NCBI RefSeq assembly: GCF_036785885.1
Contig: NC_092310.1
Coordinates: 806,001 to 870,000 of the forward strand
Length of the DNA: 64,000 nucleotides
Source of the DNA: Coffea arabica
Lineage: Eukaryota > Streptophyta > Magnoliopsida > Gentianales > Rubiaceae
Direction of reading: 5' to 3'
The notes under the pieces are model-generated. The model did no database searches and was not told the origin of the DNA. It saw only the letters and a list, made by a program, of their open reading frames with translations. This document shows positions 1-13,960 of the stretch, piece after piece. Each line of letters opens with the position of its first letter. Position 1 is the first letter of the stretch. The position numbers were made by a program, and so were the translations under genes.

Positions 1-288
1 AGCAGCAAATAAGTAAAATCTGTGTGGAAGGCAGCCGAGAAGAAAGAATACAAAATTGGATCATGAAACGAGTTTGGTCAATTGTGGCGGCCTTTAGTTT
101 TTTAAAAAATCCATTATTTTCGTTGTAGGAATTAAAAAAACAAACGAAAGTGACTTCATTATCTCTAACCTCCGATTTTTATCATTAGTGGCTTGTTCCC
201 ATTGGCTGTGCGCTTCCTTTCTGACTAATTGATAGACTTTCTACGCACGTAGGTAGGCAGCTAGCATACGCATCTATGAAATTTTCGC
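1..288. other. upstream flank of the N-methyltransferase gene
   Basis: No gene is visible. This is the presumed promoter of the following gene. It is AT-rich with a long A/T stretch around 100-140. I see no convincing regulatory motif other than the TATA-like box listed separately. Confidence 0.5.
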
Positions 289-296
289 TATTTAAG
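289..296 (+). promoter_or_regulatory. TATA-like box of the N-methyltransferase gene
   Basis: The sequence TATTTAAG lies 83 bp before the ATG at 379, a normal distance for a plant core promoter. The assignment rests on position and sequence only. Confidence 0.5.
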
Positions 297-378
297 CCCG
301 AAATTTCGCACAATTAATCATTAACAGATACCTTCTTTAGCAGTCCCAATTCGATTTATGCACAAGTCCTGCGTATGA

Positions 379-2390
<2,012 letters not shown>

Positions 2391-2532
2391 AAGTTTGTTT
2401 TTAGTTGGTTTTTGTGTTGTGGTTTGTTTTTAGATATGGGGAAAGGATTTAATGCGGTTGGGGGTCCATCGGGTATTGTACTTTTTATATTATTTGGTGT
2501 ATGATTATATTGTATTATTATTTTGTATTTGT

Positions 2533-2538
2533 AATAAA
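2533..2538 (+). terminator. poly(A) signal of the N-methyltransferase gene
   Basis: AATAAA lies 143 bp after the stop codon, in an AT-rich 3' region. It is the first canonical hexamer after the coding region. Confidence 0.5.
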
Positions 2539-2797
2539 AGTGGCGTACAAGAATAAGATGTTTGACATATATTTAATACAATATTTTTATATGTATATTT
2601 GTACACAAAATATTTGAACACGCACAACAACAGGATAGAGCCGCACAAAATACAACTGCACCAAATAGTTGTCCGATATCATGTGTATGACTGCACAACG
2701 GATCTTCTGTCCCGCATCCTGTGTTATTCTCTGTCTTATTTTTTATTATCTTGCTATTTCTCCTACATAAACACCATGTTTTAATTCTTTTTTGTTT

Positions 2798-2916
2798 CCT
2801 TAAGATCCAATAACTATTAACTGAGTAATATACAAAATTTAACAAACTCAAAAAATCAAAATGCATAAAAAAATGAGATTTTTTTATATTCAATTAATAG
2901 TTATTGGATCTTAAGG
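2798..2916. repeat. perfect 23-bp inverted repeat with 73-bp loop (hairpin)
   Basis: Positions 2798-2820 (CCTTAAGATCCAATAACTAT plus TAA) are the exact reverse complement of 2894-2916. The loop is AT-rich and non-coding. It could be a small MITE or a recent snap-back duplication. No target-site duplication is obvious. Confidence 0.85.
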
Positions 2917-2917
2917 T

Positions 2918-3000
2918 AATAGGGTATTTGTATAAATAGGGTGTTTGTATAAATTTTTTTACCCTATCCTCAACCTAAAAAATAGGGTGTTTGTATAAAT
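2918..3000. repeat. three copies of a 20-bp motif
   Basis: AATAGGGTGTTTGTATAAAT, or a one-base variant, occurs at 2918-2937, 2935-2954 and 2981-3000. The first two overlap by three bases. The array follows directly on the hairpin, so the two may belong to one element. Confidence 0.8.
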
Positions 3001-3633
3001 TACCTTTTACCCCTTGTAGCTTGGTGATTTACCACATAACTCTGTATACTTTAAAAAATTATATATAACCCCTCATGATTTAGGTAGAGTGTCACCATTA
3101 GTTCTTCTGTTAAAACGAATGGTCAATAGTAAAAGTCAAAATCAAATTAATAAATTGATAAATTCTCCCTTGCACTACTTTTTTTTTTCTTTCTCTCTTG
3201 TGATATCAATTTAGAAACATATATAGCTTTGTTATTTATTTATTTTTCATTGAAACCACGAGAAAACCATGAGACATAGAAATTGAAAGAAAAGCATTCA
3301 GTTTTTAAAGCTTTAAGTTGAGGATTCCAACGTCGGTGGAGTTGAGATGATACGGACTTGAAAATTTAAGTACCAAAATAATTTTACCATATTAAAAAAT
3401 TGAAATTCAAGATGATGTTGGAAAGTATGTCTTTTTTTATAACGTGTGCAACATGTTCGAAATGTGGTACATTTTGTTTGGTTAATAAATTTAACTAAAA
3501 ATAATAACCATTATGTTGACATAAACTAAAAAGAACAACATTTAAAAACTTAACAAGTGGTAACATAAATAAGCATTATATATACACACACATATATATA
3601 TAAATAAGCATTATACACACACACACACACACT

Positions 3634-3687
<54 letters not shown>

Positions 3688-4260
3688 TACCCACCGAGCT
3701 TCTACAAATACGCAAGGGTACCTCAAATACTAGTAGTCTTGTCTCCGTATCTCAACTATACTAGCCTTATGATCTTATCCCCATATATTTATGTTCATCT
3801 TAAATTGATAATTTTATTGAATAATTTCAATGATTATAAAATCTTTATTTCAATTGAAACTTAATTGACAACTAGTTGAAATGCCAAAAAAAAAATATTA
3901 TTCAATCAACTCAATGACATATAGTTGTTTATATTATAATAGAATATTTAATTAATTATTTTAATTTATCAAATATAAGTATTGGACAATAGATGATGAA
4001 TAAATTTTTAAGAGGACTTTTATTATGATTTTAAAATATATTATATTTTTTCATCCACGCACAACCGGCTTTCTCAGTGGTGTCCGGACATCCTTCATTG
4101 TGCGTCCCCACAGAGCACAGTTGGCCTCCTTGCATTGCTTCTGCCTACTATCGACAGAAAAGTGAACTTTCCACCGCAGACGTAACCACCTTATCCCCAT
4201 ACCTCAGCTTCTGATTTAGGTCCAACAACGTCTAATCAAACATATTATAATCTTTCAAGT
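3001..4260. other. intergenic AT-rich DNA with CA/TA microsatellites
   Basis: No gene is visible. A compound (CA)n-(TA)n microsatellite lies at about 3578-3684, with a pure AT run of some 48 bp at 3637-3684. A copy-like segment at 4080-4180 contains a 'CTTTCCACCG' word also found near 40530 and 43680, which suggests a dispersed repeat remnant. Confidence 0.6.
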
Positions 4261-4266
4261 ATTCCC

Positions 4267-4274
4267 TATAAATA
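4267..4274 (+). promoter_or_regulatory. TATA box of the proline-rich protein gene
   Basis: TATAAATA lies 104 bp before the ATG at 4378. This is a well-placed consensus box, so the following broken reading frame was probably a true gene. Confidence 0.65.
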
Positions 4275-4377
4275 GAGATACCGAATCGTATGTCTCATTC
4301 AACTCGCAACATCAATCAAGAATTTCCTCATTGGTGCAAATCTAGTAAAATTTTCAACTTTAAGCATCAATCTATCA

Positions 4378-4722
4378 ATGGCTGCTAATTCCAACTTTTG
4401 CTTCGTTCTATCGTTGATGATGGCATTGTCTTTTTGAAGCATTCATGTAAGCAAGGCACCTCGGCACCTTTTGCAAACTTCCCAACCAGCAATCCCTTCC
4501 GTACCTTCAATACCATCATTGCCTTCCATTCCAAATTTGCCTACAGGGGCATTGCCAAACTTGCCAAGCAATCAGCTGCCACCTCTGCCCACCATGCCTG
4601 CAGTTCCTAAGGTGACCGTGCCACCATTGCCTTCTGCTTCATTGCCAACCTTTCCAAATATTCCCAGTATCCCTATCTCCATTCCTTCAATCCCTTTCTT
4701 CTCACCACCTCCATCAAACTAG
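4378..4722 (+). pseudogene. small secreted proline-rich (PELPK-like) protein with a stop in the signal peptide
   Basis: Reading from ATG 4378, the protein begins as a signal peptide (MAANSNFCFVLSLMMALSF), then meets TGA at 4435-4437. The same frame continues open to TAG at 4720, with a maturation-site-like stretch followed by about 80 residues of Pro-Ile-Pro-Ser-Val/Leu-Pro repeats. The whole frame is 114 codons. Repetitive P-x-x-P proteins of this size, with a signal peptide, are plant cell-wall proteins of the PELPK or proline-rich type. The stop is the only lesion seen, and the TATA box and start look normal. It is therefore either a recent pseudogene, an allele, or a base error. Translation from an internal codon would lack the signal peptide. 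Confidence 0.7.
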
Positions 4723-6387
4723 TAGTTTGACTTGAGATTTCGATATTCCAGGATGTGGCATCCTTTTCTTCCTCAAATTCATCATTGTGTTGTGATACTA
4801 GAATTATGTTTCTTTCATAATGTTCGTGTTTCAAATTTGTCCCTTAAAAATTCTCTGGATTGTAATTTCTGCATTTAGTATTCACTGAAATGTACTTGTA
4901 TATTTACAGAATTGTTGTTGTATTGGAGATTGCTACTATTTTAGCAAGTTATGATCTTAAATCTGGACTTGTAAGCCCATACAAACACATGCAACTTTTG
5001 CAATTTCAATCCTGAGCGTTAAGAAATGGCCGGGCAAATACTTAGAATGTAGAGAGCTTCATTAAATCCTCCAACTTCCTTTTTATTGATTTGTACCCTA
5101 ATATGATTTTGGAGAAAAAGAACTGTACAAATTTTTGTTTCAAATCACGTAAAGGAATATGAAAAAGGGAAAAGAAGAAAATTACTCCCTAATTATGTTT
5201 TGGAGAAATAGGAAACTATGGCCATAGATTCAGATTAAAAATGGAAGACGTGGATAGAAACACTATTTCAAACAGACAAAAAATTGTAGTTTAAATTGGC
5301 TGGAGCAATTTAGAATTCAATGTAGGAAACAAATGGGATATATGATGGAATGAACTCTAGTATATGTACACATTTTGTTTGATTCCAATTTGACTTTGAT
5401 CGAAGCAGAATCATCAAATCAAGGAGTAATTTTAAAAAATCAATTTCAGATCTTCATTCTTTTTTGTTCTATTTCCCTTTTGTTCCTTTAGAATTTTCTT
5501 CCAATATATTTTGAGATAACAGGGCAACAATAATCCTCCATTAACGGTAAGTACTATAAAATGCTATTTTGCAGTAATTCATCAATTCCTTAGGGCAAAG
5601 CTCTGGATTAGTAAATGCAGGATTTAAAAAGAATTCCTCTTAAATTGGGAAATTAAGCTCGAATTCCTTTTAAATTGGGCAATTAAGCTCTTATAGCTTA
5701 AGCTTTGTTACATATTTACAAGATCAAAAACAATTTTGACTATCTTTTAGGATATCTCTCACTCACATTTCTAGGTTAGTCTTTCCTTCTTTCTTTTTTT
5801 TTTTTTTTCTTGTGTGAGAATGATATTTGTAAACTAGGTCTAAATTGTCATCATCCTAAATGGACTTATAACATAATAAGGAACAAATTGAAAAGGATAA
5901 AGGATACTTTTACCCCAATGATGTAGTATTAGTCCGTTTTCAAAATTAATAGTATATATACGGTGAGTGTATAGAAAATTAACTCTTAATTATATCCAGT
6001 AGTGAGTAGATCGACAATCAAAGATTTTTTTACATAATGTATGCCTTTTTATCTTTTCTTAATTTTTCTAAAGTTACTGCATTTGTAGCTCCATTATATA
6101 TCACAATTTTGCCAAATCCTTTTCCGTTTAAAACTCAGAAATCTAAACCTTTTCTTTTCAGAACTAGGAAATCTCGACACGTATGTAACTCCATGCAAAG
6201 CACTAGAATGTCATTCGTATCCATCAAACTTCCTACAAAAAATGTCTCTGTTACCAGCCTCCAAGAAGCCTTTCAGCAACTCAACTAGAGTTCGAGAAGA
6301 ATAAAGAAATTTGTTAGAGAAATCAGCATGGCAGCAGCAGTAGTTTATGGTTTGTTCGATACAATAACTAGAGGAAGAAATTTCCAA
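4723..6387. other. intergenic DNA, no gene recognised
   Basis: AT-rich, with poly-T and poly-A tracts. An open frame at 6037-6288 has no recognisable domain and low-complexity composition, so I do not call it a gene. Confidence 0.5.
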
Positions 6388-7165
6388 TTTTGTGATGAAT
6401 TTTAAAAAAATTCTACAAAAAGGGTTATTTTGGTTAGATATTCCGCAGGAGGTGTTTGCATTCGGGAAATGCAAGCTCTGTAAAGCTCGCATTCGCGAAA
6501 TGCGAGCTTCCCATTCCTTGAACCATTGGACACCTCCCTTTCCTTTATTTTGGACACCTCCCTTATTACTGCAATAAATAGAAAGACCAGACATGTAAGC
6601 ATCGACAAGACTTAAGTTTAAATTGAAATTTAGTATATTTGGAAACCTTATTTAAGAATAATGGTGTCGTATTTTAGTGACATACTATAGAGAGATAATA
6701 TGTTGGAAAAGTAAAATTTTGGTTGGACAACAGTGTTTAAGAAATAATATAAAAATTTTCTAAAAAATGGGCAACCCATTCACATAAATTTGTAGGAGTT
6801 CAGCTACAGTAATCTACGTACTAATAACTGAGAAAGGAATGAAAAATCGAGAATATTCCAAAAAAATCCAGGTTTGAGTAGTCAATACCTGAAGTTGGAA
6901 ATTGAAAAAAAAAAAAATGAAGACCATGAGAATTCAAAGAATCCAAGCTTAAGAAATGCCGGAGCATTGACCACTGTACAGGACCAAACATTATTGGCAA
7001 CCCAAATTAGTGGTAAAAGAACTAATATCATTCACTGATTCACAGAGCTCGCATTTCCTGAATGCGAGCTCACTGAGCTCACATTCCCGAAATGCGAAAA
7101 CCCCCATTTGTAGAATAACCTCTAAAAATCGCCTCAGTTGTAGAACTCTTTTTTTTTTTCATCAT
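6388..7165. mobile_element. putative terminal-inverted-repeat element with palindromic ends
   Basis: About 100 bp at 6388-6510 matches, degenerately, the reverse complement of 7040-7165. Shared parts in order are a TGATGAA-plus-A-tract, TTCTACAA, GGTTATT, GCATT(C)GGGAAATG, and a near-palindrome of the type GCTCGCATTCGCGAAATGCG (6485-6507; again near 7046-7072). The roughly 520 bp between them have no coding capacity. No target-site duplication was identified, so class and exact borders are uncertain. Confidence 0.5.
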
Positions 7166-7235
7166 AAACTAAGAATTCACCCCATCTAAAGGCCCTTTCT
7201 ACAACAGTGTTCTCGTGAGGGCACAAGAAATATAC

Positions 7236-7886
7236 ATGCAAGCTACCCCTCTACCGGTTAATTTCCTTTCACCCTGGGAGGATGAAGATCATCCTGAGAA
7301 CTTCATTCCAGGCCCAGAGGACCAGTATCAACCTGAAAGCAATCTAGAATCTTGCGAGGAGGATCATCCTGAAAATATTCCACCACCACAGGAGAGAATT
7401 CAACACGGTGGCCACGGTAATATTCTTTAAGCACATGAATCTGATGATTATGATGATGACCATGATGATGATTATGAGTTTGATGATTTACATGGACAAC
7501 TGGTCCAACTTAATAATGGGGAGATTGTCAGGCTTGGGGATGCATTTGCTGTAATCTCTGAAGATTTGGAAGTTTTGGGCCAACGAAGTAATCTGTACCA
7601 AGAAATAATCTCAGAGCATCTGCAAACTAGAAAGTACCAAAAACTTGCTAAGCAAGATGAAGATCAAGATGAGGTGGATGAACTATGCGTAATATGCCAA
7701 GATGGATTTGAAAGCGAAGACATGTTGGGAACTCTAGGATGCCAACACGAGTTCCATGCGGATTGTATCACCAGATGCTTGCAAGTGAAGAATGTCTGCC
7801 CAATCTGCAAGCGCATGGCAGTTCACCATCAAGGAAACTGTTGGGATATGCAACTTTTCCTACATATTTTGCTAGATTATGTTTGA
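7236..7886 (+). pseudogene. RING-H2 finger (E3 ubiquitin ligase type) gene with an in-frame stop
   Basis: One frame runs from ATG 7236 to TGA 7884 but is interrupted by TAA at 7428-7430. Before the stop is an acidic, proline-containing region. After it come an Asp-rich run (GAT repeats), a helix ending HLQTRKY, and a RING-H2 finger with CVICQDGF, GCQHEFH, DC and VCPICKR supplying the C-x2-C, C-x-H, H-x2-C and C-x2-C zinc ligands. The layout matches the plant MBR2/ZFP1-type C-terminal RING proteins, which pass ubiquitin from an E2 to targets. Full-length members are longer, so the N-terminus is probably missing. I found no plausible intron that removes the stop. Only the RING half could be made from a later start. 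Confidence 0.7.
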
Positions 7887-7940
7887 TATCAAAATAATTT
7901 AATTATTAGAAAAATAAGGATATTTGTTAACCAAAGATCA

Positions 7941-8183
7941 TGTTGGTTTGTTAACAGATATTTTAGATAAGATTTGCTAGTAGAAGGAGATTATATTTTG
8001 TTGAGATTTTTAGAATAATTGTTAGTGAGATATTTTGCTAGTTTGTTTCATGTAATCACTATAAATAGCGAGTTGATGAATGTAGAACATAAGCTCATTT
8101 TCCACCTTCAATACAAGTCTCTTATAAGCTTTTTTTGCAACACTAAGGTGTTGTTTCTTAGTTTATGCCCCAAAAAACCAACA
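7941..8183 (+). repeat. possible solo LTR (copia-like)
   Basis: A 243-bp segment starts TGTTGGTTT and ends AAACCAACA, a perfect 9-bp terminal inversion of TG..CA type. It holds TATAAATA at 8060-8067 and ends in A-rich sequence, like a short copia LTR. The flanking 5-mers (GATCA and GAAAC) agree at only three positions, so target-site duplication is not shown. Confidence 0.4.
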
Positions 8184-10715
8184 GAAACTAAAGACGTTTT
8201 TGGCACATCATCCCAAACAAAGAAGCTATATTATCCACTTTGTTCTGCCAAGGAAGATGGCTTTTGATCATCTCTTGATCAAAACAAGTCTATCTGTTTC
8301 TGATCAAGTCTAGGTCTTGACGGCATGGTTTCATCACTACCTAAGTACATAGTTACTGCAATTGAAATCATTATGATCAAAAGCTTGTCAAGCTCCTGCA
8401 AAAACCAACTGTACATAGATGATGAATGTATTTTTCTTCTTCAGTGGTAGGCTAGAGATTTTAGTCTTCAATCTGTAACCAAACCGATATTTTCATGATT
8501 TGAATAAAATCTCGTATTTGTAAGATTCTAAATTGGAACAGTTTTCATGATTGTGGTTTTGCTGAAAATTACTATTTTAGCTTGTGATGGCAATCTTAGT
8601 TTTAGCATGTTCTTAACCTAGACTTATGGGACCTTTTAGAGTTGCATTGATCCTGTTAACGTAGAAGGAATCTCATGGTGATACATCTACAAGTTCTTGA
8701 GACGGGCTACATAACGCCTTACACCTGTTTCACTCATTCATTCTTCTGAATTGGGTTCTCTCTATGTGTGCAATTATACTTCTAACATTTACTGTATGTG
8801 TTTCGTAAGTGTAGCTCACGATTGTGTTCCAGATATAGAGAAATTTTACCGTGATTGTTGTATTTGTTGGCTCGCTTGTTTCATCGCATTGTATGAAACT
8901 AAATATGCACTCTCACGCCTAAGGGATGCCTGGGCACATGTTTGGAATGTTGTATTAGCAGTTGCTCTGCTATATATGCACAAGTGAAAGAGTGTTGCAG
9001 ACAATAAAATCAATCTGCCAGCAAATTAGTAGATTTTTCCCAAGAAAGAAGGATTAGTAGGTAATGGCAGCCTTTCAGTTGAAACTAAGAATAGGAAATA
9101 TTCATGTTGTCCTAAAGATGGATCATCCTCAGTAAGAACCACATAAAACCTGACTTTGCTTACAATCTTTCATCTAACTCTTAATCAATCATTTTTTTCC
9201 ATGTGGATGAAGAGTAGTTATATACACTTATTTAAAAAAGATGGCAAATAATTGCTCAATTTCCAGAATGCATGATCCAGATAAGCTAAAGTCACACGCA
9301 TAACTTCCTGCTAGGAGCTTCAGTACATCATTCAGCAGCTACACCACCCTATATGTATATGCTACCAGTTTGAATATCTTTTAAGCATGATAATCAGCTC
9401 GGACCCAGTCAGTAGTGTTGCTTATTCCTCAAAGTAACTTCAAACACATTAATTGTTAACTAAATCCTTTTTTTTAACAATGTAACAACTGTGTGAATAG
9501 TCTTGGCCCACTTTTCTTCAAACTATATTGTAAATATACTAGAATGAACAAAATGAGATAAAGCTAAGCATGCGTATGAATTCCTCTTAATATAAAACTT
9601 CAATGATACACTTTGTTGGTTTCAATTGTATGACATATCTTTATGAGAAGTCCACGTTTTGCATAAATTAATTGATGAGGAAATCACCATCAGAATTCCA
9701 GAAACTGTGAAACAGAACACCAATTTCAAGTAGAGAGATGATTTTAGCCCTAAAACGGAAAAACCCAAAACCATGTGGAAACACCTTTATAGCTGGTCAT
9801 TAATCCTGGACCATCTGCATTTTCATTTTCCGAAAATTCCTCTAAACAAAGATAAGATCCAAAGATATTTGTTTTTCTGAGCAGGATTCCATGTGGAAAA
9901 GGGATATTAGATACAATGATTTCAGTAATTATCAACGTAGAATTCTGTATCATACCACAAGTGTTTGCAAGAGATGGGGCCAAATGCAGCATTTTTATTG
10001 GGTGAACCAGATTGCTAATGTTTCAGAGTTTCATCAGATTTCAATCAAGCCCTCAAATGATAAAGTCCTTACTTTTAAATTGATCTCAATTCACATCTCC
10101 AAAAGGGGTGAAACGATACTAACAATAGCATAAAGGGCATAAATTAAACTCGTTACTAACATCAAAAGACTGGGAAAAAAATTCTGAGTGTGTAAGTAGT
10201 AAAGCCTCATCCTAAGACAAAACCGTTAAAATGAAACTAAACAAGAAGGGCTAAACTAAAAGGATCTAGCAGTTTAAGGGCGAGCATATAATCGAGTGAA
10301 ATTTTAAAAGCTTCAAGAGTAGTTTACCCCAGTGTTTATTTCTTTGTCTATCATTCCAGGTCTAACCCCAGTTAAACTGAAGATTTTGTTACTCCATATT
10401 AGTTATAAATGCAGAAATAGTTCAAGTAAATTTTGCAATGTGTGTGCAAACTATTATTAAGAACAGCAGTATGACTCGTTATTGCTTGACAACCTAACTA
10501 TAAACATTTATTACAGAGTTGCATTAATGCAGAAGTGTCCTTGGTATACATTTGTCATTTTGTTTCAATTGAAATTCAGAACCATGTTAGGGTACTCCAT
10601 TCCATCCCTCAAAGGCTGAAGTATGAATGATCCAGAAAAGAAGAAAAGTATGTAATGTCTATACTTACAAGGTGCAAGAGATTCATATCTACTCTTAATT
10701 GACAGAGCACCATGA
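8184..10715. other. intergenic DNA, no gene recognised
   Basis: Several short open frames occur (for example 8751-8987 and 9891-10133), but none has a domain, codon bias or conserved motif I can recognise. No transposon ends were found. Confidence 0.5.
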
Positions 10716-12137
10716 TCAAAATTGAACATCCTCTGCAGGTGATGAGTGGCATGAGTTTGTGAATTTGCTACGGTGCATTGGATGGTAATACTGAGGAACA
10801 TATCCCTCTCTGTGCAGCTCCCGAAGAAGATGTCTCAATAGCCGATAGATCTCAGATGACTGAGGATGATCTGTGTCTGCAGCAACAAAGATGTGGACGC
10901 TCTGATTCACCTCAAGCCAGCTGTAACCAGGAACTTTCTGCACTCCTCTTTCCTTCATCATATTTCTTACTTTGTTAACCCCTTCCCACTTTCCAGCTTC
11001 AGCTTGCACATGTGATAGGAGCATATAATATCCAGAATTTTGCGGGTCCAAGTCAAAAAGATGATTTGAAGCCAATTCAGCTAGTTCAACGTTGCCATGG
11101 ACACGGCGGGCCCCGAGTAGCGTGCCCCAAATGCCAGCATCTGCAGTAAATGGCATGCTCCTAATCACTTGATGTGCTTCTTCAAGGCGACCAACTCGGC
11201 CAAACAAATCTATTAAGCATGCATAGTGTTTCATTCGAGCTGTAATTCCAAATTCTTGGGTCATGCATTCAAAAAGTTGCTTGCCCTCTTCAACTTGGCC
11301 AGTATGGCCACAAGCAGATATTATGGTGAGGAAAGTGACATGGTCAGCTGCAATCCATTTTCCCTCATTTCATTCAGTAGAGCCAAAGCATCCTCAAGGT
11401 GTCCATGGTTCCCATAAGCAGCAATTATGCTATTCCAAGAAACTTCGTTCTTGCACTCCATCAAGTCAAAAGCAGTACGTGCTAATTCCAAGTGTCCACA
11501 TTTAGCATACATGTCTATCAAAGCGCTCTCAGCAAAAAGATCTGAGCTAAATGCTCCTCGAATCATGAATCCATGTATTACTTTGCCATAATGCAGTGCT
11601 TGCAAGTCTGCACATGCACAAAGAGCTGCAGATATGCTAACAGAGTCATATTTGGCTCCTTCTAAACCCATCTGATAGAAAAGATCAATTGCTTTGTCCG
11701 GCTTTGCATTCTGGCAACAGCTAGTAATCATCGAGTTCCAAGAAACAGTGTCTTTTTTGAAAATTCTGAAGAAAACTAGACGTGCTAGGTCCAACCTTCC
11801 ACATTTTGCATACATATCTGAAATTGAACTTCCTACATAACACCTGTCTTCAAACCCATTTCTGAGAACACTACCATGCAACTCCCTACCCAATTTCAGA
11901 GCAGCCAAACCCGCACAAGGTAAGAGGCTTGCTAGAGTTACTGCATTGGGCCTCATTTTCTTATCCAGCACCCATCTAAACATTTCTAAGGCTTTACAAT
12001 CCATTCCATTGAGCACAAACCCCGAAATCATAGCAGTGCAAATGACGATATCTATAGCAGGGCAAGAGTTGAAGGTTTTAGATGCCATCTCCACAGCCCT
12101 GCACTTAAAGTAAATATCAATAAGTGCATTCTTCAAG
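10716..12137 (-). pseudogene. C-terminal part of a PPR protein (At4g21300-like), frameshifted and truncated
   Basis: PPR proteins bind organellar RNA. This piece reads from 12137 down to the stop at 10716. It begins in a repeat (LKNALIDIYFKCRAVEMAS) and continues through several PLS-type repeats with the 'ALIDMYAKCG' and 'SWNSMI' signatures, then E and E+ type repeats and a C-terminal 'LRELHREGYVPQ' segment. A one-base deletion near 11347 moves the frame: the first frame ends at 11321, and the E region continues from 11264 in another frame. The coding sequence stops abruptly at 12137, where TAGGGGTGTGC, a hAT-type end, begins. A missing upstream piece lies at 27611-27850 in the same orientation. 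Clearly a pseudogene. Confidence 0.85.
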
Positions 12138-12245
12138 TAGGGGTGTGCATTCGGTGCAAAAGCGGTAATTCGGTGCAATGAATTCGGTGAATTCGGTTAT
12201 TCGGCCTATAGAAATCTAAACCATTTTCAATTTCGAATTGGCCAG
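12138..12245. mobile_element. left end of a hAT-like element inserted in the PPR gene
   Basis: It begins TAGGGGTGTGCATTCGG, the end type of plant hAT elements, followed by many AATTCGGT words. The same AATTCGGT-rich character resumes at 25352 after the LTR retrotransposon. The matching right end is not present, so the element is truncated on that side. Confidence 0.6.
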
Positions 12246-13940
12246 TGACAGGTGCCGAACCTATGCAATAATAATAAATAAAACCTAACTACCACTTTAA
12301 ACAGTCAATAATCAATTCAAGTACTGGAGCAGGGACTCTATGTGTGCAATGGGTTACTTGATTCACCCTGTTCCCGAAGAGTTTGCTTAATCCGATATAC
12401 CTAAATTAATTATTTAACTGAATACACTAACTAGTAGACAGTGGTAAGCAGGGTCGTCTCCTCAGGGACTGGAGAGAAATTTATTCCTTTTCGAATCAAG
12501 ACAGATGGGGGTTTTCACGATTAAATGCTAAAAATAAAGTAACTGCAGAAAATAATTAATTTAAAGAAATAATTGGAGATACTCTAGCCAAGGGTACACT
12601 TCAGAAATGGTTCATGCACTGATCATTGATGCAGAAATAATTCCAACATTTATTAATAGATTGGTTATAGTTGTCATGCACGCGATAAACAACCAACCCT
12701 TCCTTAATTTATCGATAGCTAAGGTACGACCGTTAGCTATTTCTCTAACCCAAAAACAACCCTAGGTACGACCATAGGATTTAATTTTTAGATTGCATTA
12801 TTAATTAGAAAGGCCCAATCCTAGCTAACAAATACGCTACGAGGGTTTATTTAAGCTAGATCATATGTTCCCCTAACATAAACCCAATAACGCCAGTTGC
12901 TACAAAGACAGAGATAACGAACAATTACGGATTCAATTATCTCTATTTAGCAAAATAGCCTATATGAATAATTAATTATTATGCACTAACCAATCATACA
13001 CAAGGCTATAGCGATTAAAAGCAAGGGACATGTAAATATCAATAAATGAAGAAAACAATTAACAATGGTTTAGATCTCACAGTATCAGTTGAACTAATTC
13101 ATCAGTTGCTCCCTTGACTAGAAATAGGGATTTAGTTCCCCATAATTGATGTACAGGCCATACGGATAAAGTTGGAGGAAACCATCGATTCCTTAATCAA
13201 AGCGAACGGAAGAAATTGCCCCTTGCTGATTCCGGTCAACCGAGGAAAAGGAAGGAAACAATTGATTATGGCGGTTTTCAATTGTTCTCCTAAGCTAACC
13301 GTACAGAGAGTACACACTTTCAATTTCTTCGGTCAAGACCAGAGTGAAAAACAATGGCAAAAGTCCACAATTGCGGCTCTTTTAAGCTTTCTTTCTTTTC
13401 CCACACAAGAAACATACGAGAGATTGGATTCAAATTGTTTGATTTCTCAATTTGGTCAAGACTAATGAAAAGCTCACAAGCATCCCAAAGTCAACAAAAG
13501 TGGCTATTGTCTGCTGCCTCTTCCTCTACAAAGCTGCGGCCCCCAATCCCTCTATCCAGCCGAGGAGAAAAGAACGAGCGGGCAAAAACCTAAACTAAGC
13601 GAAGCGCTCACTCCTCCCTCTGTTGTTCGAAGTTCAAGGGAGAGATTTTTCCTTATCGGAAATTGTTATTATCTTTCTTATTTTTTTTTTAAAATTAAAA
13701 CAAGACTCTCCAAAAATATAAAATAGACTCAAGCCTATTACAATTTAGTTTCTTCAGCTTCTCACGCGGGCCCCACGTATGATGAATCTTCTAAAATTTG
13801 CATTTAAGCACTTTTCAGCATCCAGTCCTGCAATTGGCACCAAAACAAAATATCGGTAAAATCCACTCAATTGCTGGAAATATTTAGTCGAATAAAAGTG
13901 CATTAATGCCCAAAATACCCCACTAAAATGCACCCTATCA
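12246..13940 (-). repeat. 3' LTR of the Athila-type element
   Basis: In element direction it starts TGATAGGGTGC and ends CACCTGTCA, with TG..CA termini. It is nearly identical to 23656-25351. Open frames inside it occur in both LTR copies and are not genes. Confidence 0.92.
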
Positions 13941-13960
13941 ATCTCCCCCACACCTAAACT
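13941..13960 (-). other. polypurine tract of the Athila-type element
   Basis: On the minus strand AGGTGTGGGGGAGA ends directly at the LTR, as expected for the plus-strand primer of reverse transcription. Confidence 0.75.

Noticed and set aside
4435-4437. TGA in the proline-rich gene as a recoded (selenocysteine) codon
   Set aside because: Land plants lack selenoprotein decoding and the codon is in a signal peptide. A nonsense mutation or base error is simpler.
13132-13593. Open frames near 13.1-13.6 kb, repeated at 24.5-25.0 kb
   Set aside because: They lie inside the two LTR copies and have no domain. They recur only because the LTRs are duplicates.
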